Assembly (NCBI GenBank): GCA_016713885.1
Contig: JADJOF010000001.1
Coordinates: 496,001-560,000 of the forward strand
Origin: Bdellovibrionales bacterium
Lineage (GTDB): Bacteria > Bdellovibrionota > Bdellovibrionia > Bdellovibrionales > JAMPXM01
Reading direction: 5' to 3'
DNA length: 64,000 nucleotides
Positions 18,654 through 27,061 of the stretch are shown piece by piece. The notes below the pieces were generated by a model. That model had not been told where the DNA came from. It was given only the letters and a program-made list of their open reading frames with translations, and did no database searches. Within the stretch, counting starts at the first letter, position 1; each line of letters opens with the position of its first letter. The position numbers and the translations under genes are program-made.

Positions 18654-19503
18654 TGCGCCGACTCCGGTCGATTACTCGGCGCTTGTTCTTCAGGCGCTCG
18701 ATCAGTTTTTTCCGCGATTGGAAGACCGTGTGCCCGGCTGGCTGCGTCTGAATGAATCGATGCGGTACTCGCTTTTGCAAGAGGGCGCCAAGCGTTTTCG
18801 GCCAACACTTTCGTGTCTGACCGCGGTTGCTCTAGGTAAGCCGGTCGAAGACGTCATGCCGTTTGCGTGTGCGCTGGAGTGTATTCACACCTATTCGCTC
18901 ATTCACGACGATCTGCCATCAATGGATAACGATGATTTTCGTCGTGGTCTTCCGACCAATCATAAAAAATTTGATGAGGCGACAGCGATTCTCGCGGGTT
19001 GCGCTCTTTTGACAGACGCTTTTGCTTTGGTTGCCGAAAGCTATGCTGAAAAGCCAGAGCTTGCGGTGCGCGCGATCTCTGAACTGTCGCGGGCGGCAGG
19101 TTCGCACGGCATGGTGGGCGGGCAGGCGATAGATATGGCCGCGAAGGCGGGCATCAAGGACGCCGATGAGTTGCGTCTCATGCATCAGCTCAAGACCGGT
19201 GCGTTGATTCGCGTCGCGGCCGTTGGTGCGGGCGTGGTTTTGGAGGCGACAGAGGAGCAGCTTGAAGATCTTTCTGATTTTGGCGCTGCGCTCGGTTTTG
19301 CCTTTCAACTCGCCGATGATCTTCTCGACTACGATCAAGATCGGCCGGAGCAAGGATCGTACTGCGCTCTCCTCGGGCCAGAGCAAACGCGCGAGCTTCT
19401 TATCGAGCAAACGGACGAAGCGCTTGATGCGTTGATTGACTGGGATGAACTCGCGCAGCCGCTTCGCGATCTTGCGGAGTTTAACCGCGATCGCAGTCGA
19501 TAG
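18646..19503 (+). CDS. ispA: Polyprenyl (farnesyl/geranylgeranyl) diphosphate synthase
   Basis: A trans-prenyltransferase condensing IPP with allylic diphosphates. The first Asp-rich motif appears as DDLPSMDND and the second as DDLLDYDQD. GGQAIDMA and LKTGALIRVA, typical of the IspA/CrtE group, are also present. The frame opens at 18604, but the ATG at 18646 overlaps the xseB stop (ATGAGTAG) and fits the family N-terminus better. The xseA-xseB-ispA order is common in proteobacteria. Product chain length cannot be assigned with certainty; C15 is most likely. Confidence 0.9.
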   Translation: MSSAPTPVDYSALVLQALDQFFPRLEDRVPGWLRLNESMRYSLLQEGAKRFRPTLSCLTAVALGKPVEDVMPFACALECIHTYSLIHDDLPSMDNDDFRRGLPTNHKKFDEATAILAGCALLTDAFALVAESYAEKPELAVRAISELSRAAGSHGMVGGQAIDMAAKAGIKDADELRLMHQLKTGALIRVAAVGAGVVLEATEEQLEDLSDFGAALGFAFQLADDLLDYDQDRPEQGSYCALLGPEQTRELLIEQTDEALDALIDWDELAQPLRDLAEFNRDRSR

Positions 19504-19513
19504 GTTTCATGCA

Positions 19514-20315
19514 ATGAGAATTGATGTTTGGCTTGCAGAAAATGGTTTTGCGCCGAGCCGTCAGAAGGCGCAGGATCTCATCGCGGCTGGTCGCGTTTTT
19601 CAGACTGATCCCTTCGGGTCGTCGGCAGAAAGTTTCAAAGGCCAGTGCGGCGGTCGATCCCGCACTTTCTCCAAAGATCGAAGTCATTCCGGATCCAGAG
19701 CTTGGGGAACAGCAGTTTGTTTCGCGTGGCGCGCTTAAGCTGAAGGGTGCTGTTGAGAGGACCGGCGTGTCGCTTACGGGCGCATGCGTACTTGATGTCG
19801 GAATTTCGACGGGAGGATTTTCCGACTACTGTTTGCAGAGCGGTGCGACTCGCATTGTCGGTGTTGACGTCGGTCACGATCAGCTGGCGCAGAAGCTTCG
19901 CGAGGATGTGCGTGTGACTCTGTTTGAAGGAGTGAATGCGCGCGAGCTTGACAGTGATGATTGGCGCCGGAAGTTGATGGCGGCAAATGCAGGTCGGGCA
20001 TTTGATTTGATTGTTGTTGACGTGTCGTTTATTTCGCTCCGATTGGTTTTGCCGGCGCTTCCATCATATCTTTCGCCGCAAGGACAAATCCTGGCGTTGG
20101 TGAAACCGCAGTTTGAAGTCGGCAAGCAGGGCCTCGGTAAGGGTGGAATTGTGAAGGATGTTTCGCTGTATCCGCAGGTCGAGGTGACAATTTGCGATCT
20201 TTCGACTTCGCTTGGGTTGAAAGTGGAGTCATACTTTGAGAGTTCGATTCCGGGATCTGATGGCAATCGGGAGTTTTTTCTATATGCGACACAACCTCAG
20301 CTTGGGTTTCTTTAA
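19514..20315 (+). CDS. tlyA: TlyA-type rRNA 2'-O-methyltransferase/hemolysin, frameshifted as printed
   Basis: The ATG at 19514 opens an S4 RNA-binding domain (MRIDVWLAENGFAPSRQKAQ). The frame then breaks, and the FtsJ-like methyltransferase domain continues in the next frame. It shows SRGALKLKGA, the SAM motif VLDVGISTGGFSDYCLQ, VDVSFISLRLVLP and LVKPQFEVGK. Removing one C from CCC at 19610-19612 joins the halves as GRVFQTDPSGRRQKVSK. The intact protein would be ~266 residues, the family norm. TlyA methylates 16S/23S rRNA in other bacteria. The next gene starts inside its 3' end. Confidence 0.9.
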
Positions 20316-21300
20316 GTCTATTCTCATTCTAGCAGTTCTCTCGGGCTGTACATTGCAAACGCGAAAGCCAGAGGCACCCGTGCGTACGGGCGATCGTGCG
20401 GGTCAACAGCGGGCTGAGGTGCCGGCGCCACCGCCGATTGTGACAAGCCAACCTGCACCTGGGGATCAGGGCGCAGCGGCCCTTCCTCCTGCGCCGATTC
20501 CTCCTGTGGCGGATACATTTCTCAATAAAGAACTTCCGAAAGTCGGTTTGATTCTTGGGCCCGGGGGCATGAAGGCGTATGCACACATCGGTGTTCTGCG
20601 AGAGTTTGCGCGCGCGCGAATTCCGGTTCACGCGGTGGCGGGCCTTGAGTGGGGCGCGATGATGGCCGCGTTCTATGCCGAAAAGGGCCAGGCGAACGAT
20701 GTCGATTGGAAGGCGTTTCGCTTGAAAGAGAGCGATGTGCCGGGGGCCGGTATGTTGCGTGGCTATCGCGCGAAGTCGATTGGCGATTTTGACTCTTATC
20801 TTTCAACGGCATTCGCTGGAGCATCGGCGGGACTCTCCGCGGATCATGCGAAGATTCCATTTGGCTGCCCGAGTGTTGTGAAGCGCGACAAGTTTCAATT
20901 TTTGTCGAAGGGCGCGATGAAAGAGCTGATGCTTCGCTGTGTACCATTTCCTCCGCTCGTTGGAGATTCTGAAAATATCGCCGCCGCATCGGCGGTGGAG
21001 GAATCGGCGCAGTGGCTCCGCTCGCAGGGGGCGAATCTCATTGTGCTGGTGAATGTCCTTGGTGGAGGCGAGACGTTGACCTCGAAACTTGCCGACGAAC
21101 AGTACGGCACGAGTGTTCTGTGGACCGAGATTCGCCGCGATATTTTGAAAGTACGGGCACCGACGGTGAACTGGGTCGTCAGCGTGAACACGGCCGGCCA
21201 GAAGATCGATGACTTTGGTGGGCGTCGCGCGCCGGTTGAAGCCGGAGTTCGCGCAGCAACGGATCTCACGCAGAAGCTCTCGAAACAGTACGGGTTTTAA
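20284..21300 (+). CDS. Patatin-like lipoprotein lacking the catalytic serine
   Basis: 338 residues. The leader ends in VLSGC, a clear lipobox, followed by a Pro/Ala-rich linker to about residue 75. The patatin fold begins with GLILGPGGMKAYAHIGVL, a good oxyanion-loop match. The nucleophile elbow, normally GxSxG, reads AGLEWGAM (Glu in place of Ser), and no DG(A/G) catalytic Asp pair is evident. It looks like a non-catalytic member of the family. The ATG at 20284 is chosen because GGGAG precedes it and a signal peptide follows at once; it overlaps the tlyA 3' end by 32 bases. A scaffold or lipid-binding role is inference. Confidence 0.75.
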   Translation: MRHNLSLGFFKSILILAVLSGCTLQTRKPEAPVRTGDRAGQQRAEVPAPPPIVTSQPAPGDQGAAALPPAPIPPVADTFLNKELPKVGLILGPGGMKAYAHIGVLREFARARIPVHAVAGLEWGAMMAAFYAEKGQANDVDWKAFRLKESDVPGAGMLRGYRAKSIGDFDSYLSTAFAGASAGLSADHAKIPFGCPSVVKRDKFQFLSKGAMKELMLRCVPFPPLVGDSENIAAASAVEESAQWLRSQGANLIVLVNVLGGGETLTSKLADEQYGTSVLWTEIRRDILKVRAPTVNWVVSVNTAGQKIDDFGGRRAPVEAGVRAATDLTQKLSKQYGF

Positions 21301-21322
21301 TTTTAGATTTTGTTCCGTGTTT

Positions 21323-21385
21323 GAGCATGTGGTCCGCCCTGCGGACCTTGAGTATGAGCGCCCCCGGAGCGGTGCGTCCTGCGGC
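21323..21385 (+). repeat. REP-like palindromic repeat, copy 1
   Basis: A hairpin GGTCCGC-CCT-GCGGACC (21331-21347) is followed by the 20-mer GCCCCCGGAGCGGTGCGTCC (21360-21379). The same hairpin-plus-20-mer arrangement recurs at 26860-26920 beside the IS200 copy. It lies in the 156-base gap before the exported-protein operon. Confidence 0.65.
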
Positions 21386-21456
21386 GTCGTAGGTCGGTGT
21401 TCCCGCTTGTTTCCCTTGGAAACGCCGATTAACTCTGGGCGGAACCTGGAGGACCT

Positions 21457-22649
21457 GTGCTTAAAAATATCGCACGCTCGGAAGCGAGCGCGTTCGTCTT
21501 TTTCGTGGCCTGTTGTTTTCTAATTTCACTGTGTGATCAGGCGATTGCGGCGACGACGAGTGAAGCCGGTTTAGAAGCAGTGAAGAATCTCGGCGCGATT
21601 ACCGGCGTATCGGATGCACTTGCGAAAGACCCGACAAGCCCGATTTCAAAGCTTGTCGATGAGAATGATTGCGAACGCAAAATCACGATGCCGGAAACTC
21701 AAAAGCCACTCAAAGCGGGAGATCAGGCTGTTCTTCCATTTCGGGTTGAGGTGACGGGACCTGGCTGTCCCATCACCTATTTGATGGAGCTAAAAGGGAC
21801 TCAACTGCCTGACGGGTTTCGCGCGGAGTTCTCGCTAAAGTACGAGGCGCATTCTGCGGAGGCGCAGGCCATGTATGACGTCGATAAGAGTGAAGTCCTT
21901 GGAGTTCTTGAGGCCAACGCAATTCAGAACGCCAGTGGCGGCGGATTGAAGGCGAAATTCAGCTATAGCGGCACCGGGCATTCGCAGACGTTTGGCGACT
22001 ATGCGATGAGCAATGCGTTGGTTGGCGAAATGAAAATTGGAATGAACGCGTCGGGTGGCGCTGGTGGTTTTCCGGGGATTAGCATCAAAGGTCAGTTTGA
22101 TGACGTCACCACGATGACGCTGAACGGAAAAACCAGCGAACTGAAATCAGTGACGGTGTTCGATAGCCTGATGCCTAAGGCGAACTATTTTATCAATGGC
22201 ACGGCGGCAACCGAGACCGACTTCAAACAGATCCGCGATACGATGAAGCTGCCAACACTTGAGCAGATTGACCCTGGATCTTCGGATGATCCGACTATGA
22301 ATTGCACAGTGAGCGTGTTTGCTCAGAGGATCTGTCGGTTGACAATGCCAACGCGGCGATTCGCGCATCGAAGCCAGTTGTAGCGCAGCCGCTCTTTGTC
22401 GATCAGTATTGCGGCTCAAAGCCGAAAGTTTCGATGGGCATTTTTGGTGGAAACCGCCTTGCTGTCGACTACCAGTTCAATTCGGGATACCTCGGTTTGA
22501 ATATGCAAGTCTGCGCAGCCAATCAGAGTTGTGCGGCCACCGATCGTGGCTTTCAGTTCGATGACGAGGCGTCATATGCTGATGCCATGTCGAACTACAC
22601 TGTGCTCTCAAGCTGCAAAGCTGTTTCGTTCTGTGGAGGTCGCCCATGA
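21457..22649 (+). CDS. Exported hypothetical protein, first gene of operon, frameshifted
   Basis: A GTG start follows GGAGG by five bases. A signal peptide (core FVFFVACCFLISL, cut near AIAA) opens a ~397-residue protein rich in Gly and beta-forming segments, with a few Cys. As printed the frame fails near 22316-22322 (after TMNCTVSVF). Adding one base lets it run on as ...SEDLSVDNANAAIRASK to the stop at 22649. The joined reading ends with a typical ATGA overlap into the next gene, which supports the repair. The tail carries paired cysteines (QYCG, QVCAANQSCA, SSCKAVSFCGG). No family recognised; probably periplasmic or surface. Confidence 0.75.
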
Positions 22650-23353
22650 TTCGCGCCGTAATCTTTCTTATCTTGTTTTCGGGAGTGAGCGCGCAGGCGG
22701 ACTTCACGGTTTTGGATCCAAAAGGAGAGCTTTCGCGTTTTGCGCAGGACCTCAATATGGGCACGTTCGATGAGGAGATGACTTGTCGTCAGACCGAAAC
22801 CTATTTCAGCGAAAACATGCATACAAAGTACAATTGTAATCCCCAGTACTGCATGTCGCAGTCTCAGATTGAAGATCGGCCGTACCCGAAGTTCACAATG
22901 AATATCGATGATTGCTCGGCGACTGGTGCGTTTCTCTATTCAGACCGCGGCCTGATCGTCGAGTTTAAAAGAGACCAGTGGAAGCCCGAGGCGGGATACT
23001 TTGTTCAGCCTCTCCTTGAGAAGCTTGGCGACTACGTTTCACCTGAGGGCACGATCACGATTAAGTCGATTTGGACGCGTCAGGTTCAAGTTCTAGAAAA
23101 TGGACGTCCTCAAACGCGCATGGCCCCCCTTGTCGAATTTGAACTGAGCTTTGGCGCTGGTCTTATGACAACTCCGGGATGGCTCCTCGTTGATCGCGAT
23201 GCAAAAGGGCTTAAGCGGATCATGGCGATCGGCACAGGCGATTGGGGCGGAAATTCCGATATCTTCTTCAAGATTCGCGGACTTCTACCGGCGCCTCCGA
23301 TAGGAGGAATGCCGGGCGGGTTTCCGGCCGGTTTTCCAGCGGGGTTCCCATGA
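22646..23353 (+). CDS. Exported hypothetical protein with Gly-Phe-Pro tail
   Basis: 235 residues. A signal peptide (MIRAVIFLILFSGVSAQA) leads to a mature region with clustered Cys (MTCRQT, YNCNPQYC, DDCSA). The last ~20 residues are the repetitive GGFPAGF type. The start overlaps the previous stop (ATGA), and the end overlaps the next start the same way, so the three exported proteins are translationally coupled. I do not recognise the family. Its position directly before a metalloprotease gene suggests a partner, substrate or inhibitor role, but that is only inference. Confidence 0.75.
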   Translation: MIRAVIFLILFSGVSAQADFTVLDPKGELSRFAQDLNMGTFDEEMTCRQTETYFSENMHTKYNCNPQYCMSQSQIEDRPYPKFTMNIDDCSATGAFLYSDRGLIVEFKRDQWKPEAGYFVQPLLEKLGDYVSPEGTITIKSIWTRQVQVLENGRPQTRMAPLVEFELSFGAGLMTTPGWLLVDRDAKGLKRIMAIGTGDWGGNSDIFFKIRGLLPAPPIGGMPGGFPAGFPAGFP

Positions 23354-24534
23354 TTCGACTCTTTTTAGCGGCGATGATTTTTTCTTCAGTGGCGGCTGCC
23401 GATCGTGGCGGCTGGGTTGCATCGGGCGGCGAACTCTTTCGCTTTGGTAAGAACCCGTGGTTTCTAAAAAACACCACGACTGTTGAATACTGTGTGGAGA
23501 TCGACCGCGCTACGATCTCAGCGAGCGAAAAGGATGTCTATGCCGCTGTCAACGACGCAATTGAATATTGGAAGCGTGAATTCGATCCACAACAGGCGAT
23601 GTTATCAAAGCCGGGCTTTGTGACAGTTGGGACGCAGACCTTTACGCGGGTCAGCCCGTGCCGTGCCGACCTTGCGTTGACGTTTAAAATCGGCGCAGGA
23701 ACGCTCGATACCGAAGAGCTTCAGTCTTTGGTCGAGCCAAGCAAGTACGTCGGAGTTTCCATTCGCAAAGAATATGACCAGGTGACTTTGGCCGGAAAGG
23801 GCATCGTCTATATTTCTTCCGACCGTGGTCCACAGGCCTACAATCAGCGGCCAAACTCAGGGCACCTGTACCCTGAGGCCTGGAAAGAGAAAAAGCTTCT
23901 GACGTACGCGCTTATTCACGAGATGGGTCATGTTTTTGGCATTCCGCACACGGGTGTTGGCTTGATGTCAGAGGTTTTTCTCGAGCAACTGCTGCACAAA
24001 AAATTCGTTCAGTTCTACCTTGATAAGCCACTCGACAACTTCTTACTGCCGCCGATGAATTTCGATGTGTGCATGTTGTCGGGAAGCTTCAATACGACGT
24101 TCTTTCAAATCCCAAACGATACGACGTGCCTGCGCTTTGAGGGTGTGATGACGGCGGGAAATGTCGAATGGAAGCTTTCGACATTGAAAACCCCAAAAGA
24201 CACTCCGGTTCCGGCGGGGACATTGAAGGCCTCGATGATGATGCAGTTTGCGGCATCGGCGAAGCCTGCATTGATTGTGCAACTGCCTTCTGAGCAGACG
24301 GTTTTTTCGCTAATGAATCGGAATATGAACACGTTCTTGATCGGACCGATGTTTTCGGACTCGACCGCGCAAGGTGTTTTCCAAACGTCGGTGTCGACGC
24401 GGCCGAACGCGGTTCAGGTTGAGCTTCGAACGGACTCGATTTTAATGACGGCTGTTGTTTCGGGAAAGCTAACGCCAGTTCTTGTGTATAGCCCGCCAAG
24501 CTTACTCAACAAAATTTTTCCGATTGGGCCATAG
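23350..24534 (+). CDS. Secreted metzincin-type zinc metalloprotease
   Basis: About 394 residues from the ATG at 23350, which overlaps the previous stop. A signal peptide (MIRLFLAAMIFSSVAA) precedes the catalytic region. The zinc-binding helix reads HEMGHVFGIPH, an exact HExxHxxGxxH metzincin motif, followed shortly by a Met-turn-like VGLMSE. Upstream, a matrixin-like stretch includes VNDAIEYWKREF. About 190 C-terminal residues after the protease core are beta-rich with few charged residues and could bind a surface or inhibit the zymogen. No propeptide cysteine switch is obvious. A secreted protease fits a predatory or scavenging lifestyle. Confidence 0.85.
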   Translation: MIRLFLAAMIFSSVAAADRGGWVASGGELFRFGKNPWFLKNTTTVEYCVEIDRATISASEKDVYAAVNDAIEYWKREFDPQQAMLSKPGFVTVGTQTFTRVSPCRADLALTFKIGAGTLDTEELQSLVEPSKYVGVSIRKEYDQVTLAGKGIVYISSDRGPQAYNQRPNSGHLYPEAWKEKKLLTYALIHEMGHVFGIPHTGVGLMSEVFLEQLLHKKFVQFYLDKPLDNFLLPPMNFDVCMLSGSFNTTFFQIPNDTTCLRFEGVMTAGNVEWKLSTLKTPKDTPVPAGTLKASMMMQFAASAKPALIVQLPSEQTVFSLMNRNMNTFLIGPMFSDSTAQGVFQTSVSTRPNAVQVELRTDSILMTAVVSGKLTPVLVYSPPSLLNKIFPIGP

Positions 24535-24543
24535 GCGAGAGTG

Positions 24544-25395
24544 ATGGCAAAGAGCGACGAACAGCCCTTTCAACTCTACGGCTTTGATGACTATAAACAG
24601 GCGATTAAAGCGCGTGTAAAAAACCTGCAGGCGTCGCGCCCAAGTCTCACGATGAAGAGGCTCGCCGAGCGTATACGGGTGCAGTCGACTTATTTGTCGC
24701 GAGTGTTGAATAGCGAGAACTCACATCTCAGTGAGGATCAGCTCTATACGCTGGGACGGCAGCTCGAGTTTTTGCCGGACGAGTTGGACTTCATCCAGCT
24801 TTTGCGATCGCATCAGGCATCTGACGAACCGCACCGTCGGCAGATGCTCTATAGCCGCATTGATCAACAGCGAAAATCGCGACTCGCGAGTGCTGAGACC
24901 AAACCTTTCCATCTTGAAGCCTTTCAAAGCGAAGTGGCTTATCTCTTTACTCCGCTTGCAATCGTTGTGCATGTGGCACTTTTTATTAAAGGTTATCAGA
25001 AGAACCCGCGACTTCTGTGTCCGCAGCTTGGTATTTCCGATGCGGCGTTAAAAAATATTCTGCAGATCCTTGATGCGAGCGACTATGTCGTTCTGGCCGA
25101 TGATGATCCGTTTAAAGTGCTGGAAGTGAAGTCCAAATACCCTCACTTTGGACGCGAACACCCGTTGATGCGGGCGCACCAGACGACACTAAAGACGATG
25201 TTGCAGTCGCGCCTCAATCAGACCGTGGAGAGCGAAAAAGAGAGTTTCCTGGTGACCTTCTCGATGGACGAAGCTGGCTTTAAGAAGGTCAGCGATGAGT
25301 TTCGAAAATTTGTATCGAAAGTACAGTCGGTGTCTTTCGATGGAAAACACACGAATGTATATCAGTTGAGTTTTGATTTTCTGAGGTGGATTTAG
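24544..25395 (+). CDS. TIGR02147-family regulator with N-terminal HTH
   Basis: About 283 residues. Residues ~10-75 form an XRE/Cro-like helix-turn-helix segment (LTMKRLAERIRVQSTYLSRVLN). The middle and C-terminal parts match the TIGR02147 family known from Bdellovibrio- and Fibrobacter-type genomes (FHLEAFQ..YLF.P.A, LGISDAALKNILQILDASDYV, VSFSMDEAGFKKV-like end). GTG 24541 and ATG 24544 are adjacent; the ATG is preferred. It starts nine bases after the metalloprotease gene in the same direction, so it may control this operon, but no target site is proven. Family members are poorly characterised. Confidence 0.82.
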   Translation: MAKSDEQPFQLYGFDDYKQAIKARVKNLQASRPSLTMKRLAERIRVQSTYLSRVLNSENSHLSEDQLYTLGRQLEFLPDELDFIQLLRSHQASDEPHRRQMLYSRIDQQRKSRLASAETKPFHLEAFQSEVAYLFTPLAIVVHVALFIKGYQKNPRLLCPQLGISDAALKNILQILDASDYVVLADDDPFKVLEVKSKYPHFGREHPLMRAHQTTLKTMLQSRLNQTVESEKESFLVTFSMDEAGFKKVSDEFRKFVSKVQSVSFDGKHTNVYQLSFDFLRWI

Positions 25396-25412
25396 TTTGC
25401 ACAATGAGTGCA

Positions 25413-25435
25413 TCGAAAGCTTTCGAACTGCAGTT
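25413..25435. promoter_or_regulatory. Two adjoining perfect palindromes
   Basis: TCGAAAGCTTTCGA (25413-25426) and AACTGCAGTT (25426-25435) share one base and are followed by TTTTAG. They lie 17 bases after the TIGR02147 stop and ~85 bases before the next lipoprotein. They may terminate the operon or serve as a dimer-binding operator. Confidence 0.4.
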
Positions 25436-25518
25436 TTAGTTCATCGCCGAGAGTACGGCCGTTCTCTTAGTTTGATTCCAGGCGCTTCAATAGTGGAGCG
25501 CTCAAAAGGGGTCAAACA

Positions 25519-26073
25519 ATGCGAAGAACACCAAAATCACAAAAAACAATAAACAGAAATTCAATCGCGACGCGAGCCGCGCTATGCCTACTGGCTCTGT
25601 CAACCAGTGGCCTTGTCGCGTGCTCGGCGACTGTGACATCAGATGCACCGCCAATCGAGATTGTGTCAGGCACAGTTCCAGAAAATCCGCAGTCGAGCGC
25701 GAAAGCTGTTCAGGGTTCATGGCGCACCGGCTGTCAGTCTCAAGGCGGAATGTACTACGTCGAAAACATGACGATCAAAGAGCGCGATGTGACGATGGCG
25801 ATTGATATCTACTCGAACTCGCAATGTGCAGGTTCGCCGTCGATGACACAAAATCTGACGGGAAACTTCGACGTACTGGCACCGTCGGCGTTGGCCGGAG
25901 CATGGGAGGTTGATGTCACGATTCATCAGAGCGGTCAGCCTTCTCAGACCACAAAGGCGCTTGTTCTAGTTGAGGGAACGACGATGTTTGTTTCAAACGA
26001 CTCATCGGCCCCCGCGGGTCAGCGGCCAACTCAAGTTGATCGCACGAAACCCTACATACGAGTCGGAGGTTGA
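25519..26073 (+). CDS. Predicted lipoprotein, unknown function
   Basis: 184 residues. The leader ends in SGLVAC, a good lipobox, after a long positively charged N-region (RRTPKSQKTINRNS). The mature part has one disulfide-type Cys pair (RTGCQSQ, NSQCAGS) and a beta-rich pattern, reminiscent of small envelope lipoproteins. AAAAGGGG stands before the ATG. Its stop overlaps the upstream region of the next gene, so they are probably co-transcribed. Not recognised further. Confidence 0.7.
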   Translation: MRRTPKSQKTINRNSIATRAALCLLALSTSGLVACSATVTSDAPPIEIVSGTVPENPQSSAKAVQGSWRTGCQSQGGMYYVENMTIKERDVTMAIDIYSNSQCAGSPSMTQNLTGNFDVLAPSALAGAWEVDVTIHQSGQPSQTTKALVLVEGTTMFVSNDSSAPAGQRPTQVDRTKPYIRVGG

Positions 26074-26075
26074 TC

Positions 26076-26762
26076 GTGAGACTCAAAATGAAAACAAGAA
26101 TTGTTCTTGCGCTTGCAGCTTCCTATATCCTCTCTGGCTCAATCGCATGCGTGAGCATGTCGAGTCTGCAAACAGCAGAGACACTTGAAAAAGGAAAAAC
26201 CCAGTCGACATTTGGCGGAGGTTACTACTCCAGCGAAGAGACTGTGAACAATACGACGATTAGCACGAAACTTCCGTATTTGGAGTACTCGTATCGCGAG
26301 GGCATCGCGAAGGATCTAGATGGCGGTGTGAAGCTGACCATCATCGGAAGCGCAACGGCGGATCTTAAATACCGTTTGATTGATGGCGATGCGTTTGATC
26401 TCTCCGTTGGCGGTGGCGCTGGTTACATGACTTTGACTTCGGGCAGTGGTGCGACCGAAGTGAAAAATACGATCATCGATTTTATGGTGCCGGCGTATGC
26501 GAGCTACCGATTTGACCCGAGTTGGGCGGTCTATGCGACTCCGCGCTATGTGCTCCGTATGAACAGTCGTTCGGGTGCAGACTCTGGAACTTCAACAGCT
26601 TCGCTCTTGGGCGGCGCGGGCGGAGTGAAGATCGGCAAGAGTTGGGGCACGTACCTCGAGGCGGCTTATCAGAAGCAGCTCGGATCGAACTTCGATCTTA
26701 TGCAGTACAACGTGTCCTTCTTCTGGGAGGCTGATGGAGGATTTCTCAGTCAGTTCTTCTAA
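26076..26762 (+). CDS. Outer-membrane beta-barrel-like lipoprotein
   Basis: About 228 residues. The GTG at 26076 is chosen because GGAGG stands six bases before it. The leader ends in SGSIAC, a lipobox-like site. The rest alternates hydrophobic and polar residues in beta-strand style (GGGYYSS, YLEYSYR, GAGYMTL, VYATPRYVL, YLEAAYQKQL) and ends in Phe, a common C-terminal signal for barrel insertion. It may be a small outer-membrane barrel with lipid anchoring, which would be unusual, or a barrel with a plain signal peptide. It starts two bases after the previous stop. Confidence 0.65.
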   Translation: MRLKMKTRIVLALAASYILSGSIACVSMSSLQTAETLEKGKTQSTFGGGYYSSEETVNNTTISTKLPYLEYSYREGIAKDLDGGVKLTIIGSATADLKYRLIDGDAFDLSVGGGAGYMTLTSGSGATEVKNTIIDFMVPAYASYRFDPSWAVYATPRYVLRMNSRSGADSGTSTASLLGGAGGVKIGKSWGTYLEAAYQKQLGSNFDLMQYNVSFFWEADGGFLSQFF

Positions 26763-26818
26763 CGGTCTGAAGGTCGAGGCCCCTTGATCAACGCACCGGC
26801 ATCGAGGGGAAACGTTGG

Positions 26819-26854
26819 GTCGGCGTTCTTGCAAGAGAGCGCCGACATTTTTTT
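26819..26854 (+). terminator. Intrinsic terminator
   Basis: GTCGGCG and CGCCGAC (26819-26846) with inner TTCTTG/CAAGAG pairing form a long stem, followed by ATTTTTTTG. It closes the envelope-protein transcription unit. Confidence 0.85.
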
Positions 26855-26859
26855 GAGTG

Positions 26860-26920
26860 CCAGGTGTCCGCACTTCGGACCTCGGGCATGGGTGCCCCCG
26901 GAGCGGTGCGTCCCGTAAAT
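26860..26920 (+). repeat. REP-like palindromic repeat, copy 2
   Basis: GTCCG-CACTT-CGGAC (26865-26879) is followed by the same 20-mer as copy 1 (26894-26913), with a second hairpin GGGCA/TGCCC just before it. It stands directly upstream of the IS200 copy. Confidence 0.65.
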
Positions 26921-27010
26921 AAAACAGGTAATCCGCCGCCTTTGGCGGCGCGACTCCCATAGGTTTGACCGTCCCGGCGTTTGCGTCGAAGGCACTGAAT
27001 AAAGAAAACT

Positions 27011-27057
27011 CCTCCGTTCAACCAAACGTGCTCTGCAAAGCGCGTAACGAACGGAGG
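27011..27057 (+). promoter_or_regulatory. Hairpin sequestering the transposase ribosome-binding site
   Basis: CCTCCGTTC (27011-27019) pairs with GAACGGAGG (27049-27057), whose GGAGG is the Shine-Dalgarno of the transposase GTG at 27062. Inner ACG.GCT/AGC.CGT pairs strengthen the stem. IS200 transposase mRNAs are known to be translationally silenced this way. Confidence 0.7.
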
Positions 27058-27061
27058 ATAA

